A DNA stretch of 5,227 bases from CAWEHT01 sp963808455 (GTDB lineage: Bacteria; Chloroflexota; Anaerolineae; CG2-30-64-16). The stretch lies in NCBI GenBank assembly GCA_963808455.1, contig CAWEHT010000394.1, forward strand, positions 1-5,227, read 5' to 3'. The notes beneath the pieces are model-generated. The model saw only the letters and a list, made by a program, of their open reading frames with translations, was not told the origin of the DNA and did not search any database. Positions 1 to 5,031 of the stretch are shown piece after piece. Positions within the stretch are counted from its first letter, which is position 1, and each line of letters opens with the position of its first letter. Both the position numbers and the translations under genes were made by a program.

Positions 1-11
1 ACGTGCAATAG

Positions 12-211
12 AAACGGACGGGGGGGACCGGCTCGAACCCGGCGAGGCGGGCCTGGTGGACTGGGCTCTCCTTTGCCTTGCTCTTGGGCTTGCTCCTCTT
101 CGAGCACCTTTCTGTTCCTTTGCCATTGTTCGACTTGCGCGTGCCGGCGCTTTATTCGAAGCTGGCCCAGGTGCCCGGAGATTTTGCCGTCCTGGAGATA
201 CCGCCCGGCTG
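12..211 (+). other. Upstream frame segment of the frameshifted ILEI-domain membrane protein (transmembrane helix plus linker)
   Basis: Read in the third forward frame, this stretch encodes one hydrophobic helix (WWTGLSFALLLGLLLF, about 63-102). It is followed by EHLSVPLPLFDLRVP, an ALYSKLA helix and GDFAVLEIPPG. That order (last membrane helix, short proline-rich linker, 'GDFAVLEIP' strand) is what I expect just before the soluble C-terminal part of the large Chloroflexota membrane proteins that continue in the next entry. The frame closes upstream at a TAG at 9-11 and runs off-frame after about 211, where one G appears to be missing: GGCTGCGC would need to be GGCTGGCGC to give PPG-W-RNGAW. 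The overlapping second-frame reading of the same bases, which starts at a GTG at 56, is arginine-rich and resembles nothing. I therefore think the true gene uses this frame here and begins outside the window. Confidence 0.6.
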
Positions 212-1339
212 CGCAATGGAGCGTGGGTGCTTGGCAAGCAAGACCCCGTGATCATGCAGGAGATGTGGTACCAGACGGTCCACGGCAAACGTCTGCTGGG
301 CGGCAATACCTCGCGCAACCCTGACTTCAAGTTCCAGTACTATGCCGAAGACCCTACCCTGGCGCGGTTGATCGCGCAGACAAACGCGGCCGACCTGTCG
401 CTGGATGCGGCGCTGCGCGCGACGCTTGCCGCCACCCCGATCACCGATGCCGACCGGGCACGGGCGGGCGCCTGGGCAGCCTTCCTGGATTTGCGGTACA
501 TCGTGGTGCACCGCGACAAGATCCCTCCGGAAACCGAGACGGTCCTGCGGGCGTTGCTGCCGCTGCGCCCGGTAGCTCAAGATGGGCCGCTGGCCCTGTA
601 CGCGCTGGCGCCCGTGTCCAGGGCGCCCCGCAGCTACGCGTTGGGCAATTCGGCGGGGCAGATGGCGGTGGCGGAAGGCTGGAGCCCCCCGGGCTCAGAT
701 GAGCAGGGGGCAGGGAGCGGCGAAAGGGCGGCAGACTCGACATCCGGTTCCGCCTTCCGCGCCCCCGCGGGGGTGCCCGAACAGCCGGTGTATGCCGAAC
801 GCCAGGCTCCCCGCCTCCTGTTGCCGGTGGGCCCCGCGGCGACGCACGTCAGCTTGTATGGCTGGTCGCCCGGGCCTGGCCAGGAGGTCGCCCTGACGGT
901 CGACGGCCAGCCTGCAGCCTCTGGCCCACAGGCGCTGCCGCGGGATGCCGGATGGATCACGTTTACCGTGCCGGCTGATGCGCGCCGGGGCCCGTTGAGC
1001 GATGTGCGCCTGCGCTTCGCCACATCGTGGTCCGTCGAAAGCCTGGCATCGCCGGCAGAGTTGCCGGTCTCGCTCGCAGCCCTCCCGGCTCCGGCCTTGC
1101 CGGCAGCCCTGCTCGCACGCAGCGCGGGTGAAGAGACGGGCGATTTCGCGCACATCTACGTCGATGGCCTGGACCTGGCGCCGGATGAGCGGGGCTACAA
1201 CCTGGTAGCATTGGGCCCGGGCCCCGTGCGGGCAGCCAGTTTCGATACGCACCTCGATCCGTCAGCCTCCGGACGCCTGGCGGCGTGGATCGCCGCGCTC
1301 GCCGGCAGGCACGTTGGTTGCGGGGGCGGTCTGCGATGA
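56..1339 (+). CDS. Main part of a frameshifted membrane-anchored protein with C-terminal ILEI-like domain (real coding from about 212)
   Basis: This is the longest open frame of a gene broken at both ends. Only codons from about 212 onward look genuine. They begin RNGAWVLGKQDPV and MWYQTVHGKRLLGGNTSRNP, a motif I recognise from Chloroflexota multi-pass membrane proteins often labelled PTPS-related or glycosyltransferase-like. Next come an alpha/beta region with FLDLRYIVVHRDK, a low-complexity insert (about 694-783), a beta-rich, jelly-roll-like region (RLLLPVGP to DVRLRFATS, about 808-1023), and the first two thirds of an ILEI/FAM3-type domain (GDFAHIYVDG, ERGYNLVAL, ASFDTHLDPSAS, about 1138-1300). 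After AAWIAAL the reading turns to GRHVGCGGGLR and stops; the true continuation lies one frame over. The first 52 codons from the GTG at 56 are out-of-frame reading. The protein is probably anchored in the cytoplasmic membrane with this region outside. Its biochemical role is unknown to me; a role in envelope glycans is only an inference. Confidence 0.72.
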   Translation: MDWALLCLALGLAPLRAPFCSFAIVRLARAGALFEAGPGARRFCRPGDTARLRNGAWVLGKQDPVIMQEMWYQTVHGKRLLGGNTSRNPDFKFQYYAEDPTLARLIAQTNAADLSLDAALRATLAATPITDADRARAGAWAAFLDLRYIVVHRDKIPPETETVLRALLPLRPVAQDGPLALYALAPVSRAPRSYALGNSAGQMAVAEGWSPPGSDEQGAGSGERAADSTSGSAFRAPAGVPEQPVYAERQAPRLLLPVGPAATHVSLYGWSPGPGQEVALTVDGQPAASGPQALPRDAGWITFTVPADARRGPLSDVRLRFATSWSVESLASPAELPVSLAALPAPALPAALLARSAGEETGDFAHIYVDGLDLAPDERGYNLVALGPGPVRAASFDTHLDPSASGRLAAWIAALAGRHVGCGGGLR

Positions 1340-1574
1340 GGCTTCGTTTGCCCTCGGGCCGGATGCAGTTCGGGCGCTGGCGACCCTGGGCGTGGCCGGT
1401 GATCTGCGCGGGCACTTCCGCTGGAGCCACGCATTCATCGGCAGGAAAGGCGCGCCGCCCGGCGCGGCGTTGGAAAGCCTGGACGGCCGGCAGCCCGCGC
1501 AGGTCTCGCTCGGGCTCCCGCTCACCGCTCCCCGGGTGGCAGCGGCTGTCGCGGTTGTGACGGTTGGCCCGTAG
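1314..1574 (+). CDS. C-terminal end of the same ILEI-like domain, in a shifted frame (coding from about 1301)
   Basis: This third-frame reading completes the domain begun in the previous entry. Rejoined near 1300, the protein reads AAWIAAL-PAGTLVAGAV-CDEASFAL, then DAVRALATLGVAGDLRG, HFRWSHAFIGRKGAPPG and ALESLDG. The tail APRVAAAVAVVTVG ends at TAG 1572-1574. The pattern 'G-T-x-V-x-A-x-V-x-DEAS', then 'LRG..RWSHA.IG.KGAPPG.A.E', is the usual second half of ILEI-type (FAM3/PANDER-like) domains. It is not an independent gene: the TTG at 1314 lies in the middle of a strand and has no ribosome binding site. Removing one C at about 1300 (CGCTCGCC to CGCTGCCG) restores continuity. With the loss at 211 also corrected, 12-1574 becomes 520 codons plus a stop with no internal stop. 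Confidence 0.75.
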   Translation: MVAGAVCDEASFALGPDAVRALATLGVAGDLRGHFRWSHAFIGRKGAPPGAALESLDGRQPAQVSLGLPLTAPRVAAAVAVVTVGP

Positions 1575-1585
1575 TATGTTATGAT
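1555..1585 (+). promoter_or_regulatory. Candidate extended -10 promoter for the ATPase gene
   Basis: TATGAT at 1580-1585 is preceded by TGT at 1577-1579, forming an extended -10 element (TGnTATGAT) in one of the few AT-rich spots of the window. A weak -35-like TTGTGA sits at 1555-1560, 19 bases upstream, inside the last codons of the preceding gene. Transcription would start near 1592, leaving a leader of about 37 bases before the ATG at 1629. This fits separate transcription of the ATPase gene. It is based on pattern only. Confidence 0.42.
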
Positions 1586-1628
1586 CACTCCGATGAATCG
1601 CTTCTGACGTTTCCTCCGAGACGGTGCC

Positions 1629-2459
1629 ATGCGCAACCCTTACGTTACCGGTCCATATGTCGTCGGTCGCAAGCACTATGGCCGCCAGGGCCTGGTGGAT
1701 TACTTGCTGCACGGCACCACCCCAGCCTACTGGGTCGTCGGAACGCAGCGCGTCGGCAAGACGTCGCTGCTCCGCCACCTGGCATGGACGGCGCCGAGGG
1801 ATCACTTCCTGCCGATCTGGTGGGACATGCAGGGCTGCGACACGTTCCGGCAGCTGGGGGCGGTGTTTGTCGATGCAGTCAACGATTGCAGCGAGGGACT
1901 CCAGGAAATTGGCTTCGGCGCAGCGAGCGCTCTCGACGACGATGTCTTGACCTTGCTGCCGCGGCTCGTGCGGGCTGCCCGCAAGGCGAGCCGCGAGCTG
2001 CTGCTGCTTTGTGATGAGACAGAAGCGCTCATCAAGCTGGCGGGCTCGGCGCCGCGCTCGCTGCAGCGCCTGCATGCTTTGCTCACCGCCGGCAATGGTC
2101 TGCGGGTCGTCGCCGCCTCGACGCAAGCCATCTACCAGTTGCACGATCTGTGTCGCAACTGGCCGACGTCGTCGTTCCTGGGTGGCTTCGACATGTCGCA
2201 GACGCTGGGCAGCCTCGAACCGCAGGAAGCGCGCCGGCTGATCTTGCAGGCCCAGGAACCGGAGCCGGTACGGGCCACGCCGGAGGTCATCGAGGCCATC
2301 GCTGAACGGACCAACAACCAGCCATACTTGATTCAGCTGTTGTGTGCGCGGCTGTTCCAGGAAGTGGCAGCTTGCGCGGGCCGGGTCCGGACGATCTGCT
2401 CATCGATCCGGCGCTGCGCGGTTTTCTCGAAGCCGAGTTTCAACTGCTCACCCCCGTAG
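1629..2459 (+). CDS. P-loop ATPase core (AAA/STAND-like), N-terminal part of a frameshifted gene
   Basis: The ATG at 1629 opens with NPYVTGPYVVGR, the 'NP(Y/F)..G.....GR' entry motif typical of prokaryotic STAND/AAA_16-like ATPases. The Walker A motif is GTQRVGKTS (residues 38-46). Walker B is LLLLCDE (124-130, with D129 and E130 as likely magnesium and catalytic residues), and a sensor-1-like strand VVAASTQ follows (160-166). LGSLEPQEARRLI (193-205) and TNNQPYLIQLLC (228-239) match the 'L.pL...EA..L' and 'G.P.liq..c' signatures after the core in STAND proteins, with N in place of the usual G. After about residue 252 the reading changes to RVRTICSSIRRCAVF and stops, because the true frame has shifted. 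No good Shine-Dalgarno precedes the start; there is only a weak GAGACGG at 1618-1624. The corrected gene would run to 2901 and encode about 424 residues. It is probably a cytoplasmic signalling or defence-type NTPase; its partner is unknown. Confidence 0.8.
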   Translation: MRNPYVTGPYVVGRKHYGRQGLVDYLLHGTTPAYWVVGTQRVGKTSLLRHLAWTAPRDHFLPIWWDMQGCDTFRQLGAVFVDAVNDCSEGLQEIGFGAASALDDDVLTLLPRLVRAARKASRELLLLCDETEALIKLAGSAPRSLQRLHALLTAGNGLRVVAASTQAIYQLHDLCRNWPTSSFLGGFDMSQTLGSLEPQEARRLILQAQEPEPVRATPEVIEAIAERTNNQPYLIQLLCARLFQEVAACAGRVRTICSSIRRCAVFSKPSFNCSPP

Positions 2460-2671
2460 ACCGCCAACTGCTGCTGGAGATCGGCCGGGCGAAGTCCGTC
2501 GAGGAGGGCGCCCTCGGTGAAGCAGTGCACATGGGTGGCGCCGAGTTGCGCCAGCACGTGCACAACCTGGAACGGCTGGACATCTGCGCCGGACGCGGGG
2601 CGGCCGGCTGCAGTTGGGCAACCAGTTCCTGTCTGCCTGGTTGGCCGCAGAAGCGGAGCCGGCCAGGCTGA
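2342..2671 (+). CDS. Middle fragment of the ATPase gene: winged-helix-like region (genuine coding about 2386-2597)
   Basis: The useful part of this frame is DDLLIDPALRGFLEAEFQLL, then TPVDRQLLLEIGRA, VEEGALGEAVHM and ELRQHVHNLERLDI. In STAND-type ATPases the P-loop core is commonly followed by a helical linker and a winged helix of this kind: 'L...(D/E)R.lL..ia' as helix 1, then a recognition-like helix ending 'L..L...L..L'. It corresponds to about residues 253-323 of the corrected protein. The bases before about 2386 are read in the wrong frame here, since they belong to the QLLCARLFQEVA helix of the core. Those after about 2597 are also wrong (AGCSWATSSCLPGW). One missing base at about 2371-2388 and another at about 2585-2600 explain both edges. 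It has no start signal and is not a separate gene. Confidence 0.65.
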   Translation: MCAAVPGSGSLRGPGPDDLLIDPALRGFLEAEFQLLTPVDRQLLLEIGRAKSVEEGALGEAVHMGGAELRQHVHNLERLDICAGRGAAGCSWATSSCLPGWPQKRSRPG

Positions 2672-2901
2672 TGGAAAGCCCGTCTCAGGTCTCCGACATC
2701 GCGATGAAGGCCGCACTGGCCGGCCAGCAAGCGCACGAAGAGCATTTTCTGAGCTCGGAGCTGAACGCCCATCGCGCCCGGCTGGTGGAGCTGGAAGCTG
2801 TCCGGGCGTGCGACCTGTTGACCGTGTCGCCTCACGTGTTGACCGAGATCGAGCAACGCCAGTTCCATATTCAGAGCCTGCGGCGTTTGCTGGCGAAGTG
2901 A
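2614..2901 (+). CDS. C-terminal fragment of the ATPase gene: end of winged helix and helical tail (coding from about 2596)
   Basis: Read from about 2596, this frame gives RGGRLQLGNQFLSAWLA, the '(G)GR(Y/L)..GN.FL..WL' ending usual for the winged helix of STAND-like ATPases. A largely helical tail of about 80 residues follows. The tail contains HRARLVELEAVRACD, then SPHVLTEIEQRQFHIQSL and RRLLAK, ending at TGA 2899-2901. This 'helix - (P/S)PH(I/V)..EIE - helix' arrangement resembles short coiled-coil segments I associate with STAND and effector-associated proteins of Chloroflexota and cyanobacteria, where they may mediate oligomerisation. I recall this from sequence style and cannot test it here. 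A TTG at 2614 gives an apparent start but has no ribosome binding site, so I treat this as the tail of the gene starting at 1629 rather than a separate protein. Confidence 0.68.
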   Translation: MGNQFLSAWLAAEAEPARLMESPSQVSDIAMKAALAGQQAHEEHFLSSELNAHRARLVELEAVRACDLLTVSPHVLTEIEQRQFHIQSLRRLLAK

Positions 2902-2942
2902 GCAACCTGACTTGATCGGTTCGGGATCACGCAGTTCAGGAG

Positions 2943-2983
2943 CCCGGCCGCCCGGCGAATGAGACGCGTGCCGGGCGGCCCGG
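2943..2983 (+). terminator. GC-rich intergenic hairpin, possible transcription terminator
   Basis: The arms at 2943-2956 (CCCGGCCGCCCGGC) and 2970-2983 (GCCGGGCGGCCCGG) pair over 14 positions with a single C-C mismatch, closing a 13-base loop (2957-2969). The hairpin lies between the stop of the ATPase gene (2901) and the glycosyltransferase start (3030). It is placed where a terminator or an mRNA-stabilising structure would be expected. No T-tract follows (TGACGCGG), so it does not have classic intrinsic-terminator form. It could be a U-less terminator or a processing/stability element. Confidence 0.45.
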
Positions 2984-3015
2984 TGACGCGGACACGTGAC
3001 CCATCATCTTGTGCA

Positions 3016-3022
3016 CGAGGAA
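3016..3022 (+). promoter_or_regulatory. Ribosome binding site that fixes the glycosyltransferase start
   Basis: CGAGGAA, seven bases before the ATG at 3030, is a good Shine-Dalgarno match. It selects that ATG over the in-frame TTG at 3009, which would add seven residues (MCTRNLR) ahead of the first beta strand and has no ribosome binding site of its own. Confidence 0.65.
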
Positions 3023-3029
3023 TCTCCGC

Positions 3030-4019
3030 ATGGGTGTGCGCATATCGGTGCTGATACCGGCATGCAACGAGATCGATAATATTCGTGATGTCGTGGCGCG
3101 GGTTGGCCAGGCCTTCGGCCAGCTCGGCCTGCCGGATCACGAAACCGAGCTGGTCGTCGTTGACGACGGCTCTTGTGACGGGACCGGCCCGGCTGCCGAG
3201 GCGCTGTGCGCCGAGTACCCTTTTCTGCGTGTCATCCATCACCGGCGAAATCTGGGCCTGACCGCAGCGCTGCATACCGGGTTCCTGGCCGTCCGCGGCG
3301 AATATATCCTTTTTTTGCCCGGCGACCTCGAATCGGATCCGCTCACGGACATCCCCTTGCTGCTTGCCAAGCTCGACGAGGGCTACGACGTCGTGGCTGG
3401 CTGGCGGCAAGGGCGCAAGGAAGGCAAGGTCCTGGCTTCCGGCGTGTACAATTTCGTGTCGCGGCACCTCTTCGGCCTGACCGCTCACGACATGAACTGG
3501 ATCAAGGGGTTTCGCCGCGAGGTGATCGAATCGTTGCCTCCGCTGCGGTCGGACTGGCACCGCTTCTTGCTCCATATCGTGGCCCACCAGGGTTATCGGA
3601 TCGCCGAGGTGCCCGTGCCGTGGCAGAAGCGCCGGGCCGGCCGGTCCAAGTTCGGCGTCGCGCACATCCCGATCTCCTTGCTGGATGTGCTTGTCGTAAA
3701 GTTCTTGCTGACGTTCAGCATGGCGCCGATGCGATTCTTCGGCGGGTTGGGGCTGGTGGCCCTGGCCGGAAGCGGCCTGACCTACCTGTGGCTGCTGTGG
3801 CTGTGGCTCGCAGCCTCCACCCAAAGGCGTCCCATATTCTGGGCCGCGGGCGGCCTGGCGATTGCGGGTTTGCTGCTGTTGTTGATCGGCTTTCTGGCCG
3901 AACTCATCGTCAGCCAGGGCGAGCGGCTGGCCGAGGTGGAGCAGATGATGCGCAGGGATCGCCCGGCGAAGTGGCCCGAGAGCGATCCGCCCGACCGCCA
4001 GATTCCCTATGGGCGATGA
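3030..4019 (+). CDS. Family 2 glycosyltransferase, polyprenyl-phosphate sugar synthase type (DPM1/GtrB-like), with two C-terminal membrane helices
   Basis: The product is 329 residues from the ATG at 3030. The GT-A fold of family GT2 is clear. ISVLIPACNEIDNI (5-18) is the nucleotide-binding first strand, ELVVVDDGSCDGT (40-52) carries the first conserved acidic motif, and NLGLTAALHTGF (74-85) follows. PGDLESDP (97-104) sits where DPM1-like enzymes have the metal-binding D-x-D ('DADLQ'); here it reads D99-L-E101. NWIKGFRREVIESL (156-169) and RRAGRSKFG (201-209) match the acceptor-side 'R..G.S(K)(Y/F)G' signature of polyprenyl-phosphate mannose/glucose synthases. Two hydrophobic helices follow (about 236-260 and 269-293), then a charged cytoplasmic tail. 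The likely reaction is transfer of a sugar from a nucleotide sugar to a polyprenyl phosphate at the inner face of the membrane. The sugar cannot be told from sequence. It is the first gene of an overlapping set of three and looks intact. Confidence 0.9.
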   Translation: MGVRISVLIPACNEIDNIRDVVARVGQAFGQLGLPDHETELVVVDDGSCDGTGPAAEALCAEYPFLRVIHHRRNLGLTAALHTGFLAVRGEYILFLPGDLESDPLTDIPLLLAKLDEGYDVVAGWRQGRKEGKVLASGVYNFVSRHLFGLTAHDMNWIKGFRREVIESLPPLRSDWHRFLLHIVAHQGYRIAEVPVPWQKRRAGRSKFGVAHIPISLLDVLVVKFLLTFSMAPMRFFGGLGLVALAGSGLTYLWLLWLWLAASTQRRPIFWAAGGLAIAGLLLLLIGFLAELIVSQGERLAEVEQMMRRDRPAKWPESDPPDRQIPYGR

Positions 4020-5031
4020 TGTGTCCGCGCACCTGCCGTGGAAACGCCTGGCCCAGGTCATCCTGCTGCTCGTAGCGCTGGGCTTTCTGGCGGCGCTGGC
4101 GCGCGGGCAGTGGTCGGCCCTTCGAGCTTACCGCTGGCAGTTGGCGCCGGCCTGGGCCCTGTTCGGGCTGGCGATCCTGGGGTTGTCGTGGCTGCTCGAG
4201 GCGGACACCTGGCGGACTATCCTGAATGACCTGGGTGGGCAACCAAGAGAGAAGAACCTTCCCGAAGGCACAGGTCGCCGTCAGGCTCTGCCCTATGGCC
4301 GGGCGCTGCAGGCGTGGTTCCTCAGCAACATCATTCGTTACATCCCTGGCAATGTGTGGCAGTTTCTGGGCATGGTCGAGCTGGCCGCGGAGGACGGCGT
4401 GCCGAGGGCAGCGACGCTGGCCAGCGTCGCCCTGCACCAGGTCATCTCGACGTCGGCCGGGCTCTTGCTGGCCGCGGCCTACTTCGCCCTGGCCGGCCGC
4501 GGAGCCTGGGTGGTGCGGCTGCGCCCGTTCCTATTTGCCGTGCCTCTCGGCTTGCTCCTGCTGCAGCCGCGGGTGCTGCAAAGCGTGCTGAACTGGGTCC
4601 TGGCCCGCTTTCATCGCCCGGCGCTTGAAGTGACCCTGACCTGGGGGCGGATCTGGCTGCTGTTGCTGCGCTACGGGGTGGTGTGGCTCGTGCAAGGCCT
4701 GGCCTTCGCAGCCCTTGTGCGTGCTCTTGCCCCGCTGCCACTTGCCGGGGTGCCCTACGTGGCTGCCGCCTGGGTCGCAGCCTACGTCATCGGCTTCCTC
4801 AGCCTGCTCACACCTTCGGGCCTCGGTGTGCGAGAGGGCGTGATCGTGCTGCTCCTGGCAGCCGTCCTGCCGCAACCGGTGGCCGCCGTGATCGCGATCC
4901 TGGCCAGGCTATGGACGATCGCCGGCGAGGCGGTCGCCGCGGGATTGGCGCTGGCGACACGCAGGCGGCCGGCGGTCGCGCCGGTCGATGCCGCGATCCC
5001 GCCGGCCCGGCGCCGGGTGGCCGGCAAATGA
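4009..5031 (+). CDS. Flippase-like integral membrane protein, LPG-synthase-TM / UPF0104 (YbhN/AglD-like) family
   Basis: The product is 340 residues from the ATG at 4009, which overlaps the glycosyltransferase's last 11 bases; an in-frame GTG at 4021 is a possible alternative start. About eight hydrophobic segments are visible, roughly at residues 13-31, 47-65, 135-163, 168-187, 213-240, 247-268, 275-300 and 302-316. Two family hallmarks are present: SNIIRYIPGNVWQF (106-119), matching 'N...(K/R)Y(I/L)PG.VW', and TPSGLGVREG (268-277), matching 'P.G(L/I)G.RE'. These define the membrane domain shared by MprF's N-terminal flippase part, YbhN and AglD-type proteins; there is no C-terminal aminoacyl-transferase domain. 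Members near polyprenyl-phosphate glycosyltransferases are usually assigned to lipid-linked sugar handling, but the exact activity is not established. A hydrophilic loop at about residues 75-98, rich in charged residues, is longer than I expect. No Shine-Dalgarno is evident, which suggests translational coupling to the upstream gene. Confidence 0.85.
   Translation: MGDDVSAHLPWKRLAQVILLLVALGFLAALARGQWSALRAYRWQLAPAWALFGLAILGLSWLLEADTWRTILNDLGGQPREKNLPEGTGRRQALPYGRALQAWFLSNIIRYIPGNVWQFLGMVELAAEDGVPRAATLASVALHQVISTSAGLLLAAAYFALAGRGAWVVRLRPFLFAVPLGLLLLQPRVLQSVLNWVLARFHRPALEVTLTWGRIWLLLLRYGVVWLVQGLAFAALVRALAPLPLAGVPYVAAAWVAAYVIGFLSLLTPSGLGVREGVIVLLLAAVLPQPVAAVIAILARLWTIAGEAVAAGLALATRRRPAVAPVDAAIPPARRRVAGK
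5015..5020 (+). promoter_or_regulatory. Weak ribosome binding site for the DUF2079-like gene
   Basis: GGGTGG lies seven bases before the ATG at 5028, inside the end of the preceding gene. It is a plausible but imperfect Shine-Dalgarno and supports that ATG, which overlaps the upstream stop in an ATGA arrangement. Confidence 0.4.

Noticed and set aside
56..211. GTG-initiated N-terminus of the first gene
   Set aside because: The translation is arginine-rich nonsense, while the third frame of the same bases encodes a membrane helix and a conserved linker that joins the downstream protein after a one-base correction.
691..728. Possible G-quadruplex
   Set aside because: There are G-runs at 691-693, 706-710, 713-715 and 726-728, but the connecting loops of 10 or more bases are too long for a convincing quadruplex.
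1291..1320. Programmed ribosomal frameshift at the ILEI break
   Set aside because: No slippery heptamer, internal Shine-Dalgarno or pseudoknot is apparent, and three other breaks without such signals lie close by. A simple indel is more likely.
963..2144. A 393-codon open frame on the - strand
   Set aside because: It is arginine- and proline-rich with no recognisable motif. It crosses the ILEI tail, the promoter region and the ATPase P-loop coding on the + strand, so it is a by-product of GC-rich codon use.
2983..3000. Pair of GTGAC repeats as an operator
   Set aside because: The five-base repeats at 2983-2987 and 2996-3000 are too short and too expected in GC-rich sequence to call a binding site.
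3009..3029. TTG start giving seven extra residues to the glycosyltransferase
   Set aside because: The ATG at 3030 has a well-spaced CGAGGAA, and the GT2 fold begins directly after it. The TTG has no ribosome binding site.
2871..4061. A 396-codon open frame on the - strand
   Set aside because: It lies opposite the clear glycosyltransferase gene. It is rich in Q, R, H and P and has no family motif, which is typical of the shadow of a high-GC gene.
3206..4075. A 289-codon + strand frame overlapping the glycosyltransferase
   Set aside because: It is arginine/proline-rich and lacks motifs, while the overlapping frame has full GT2 signatures.
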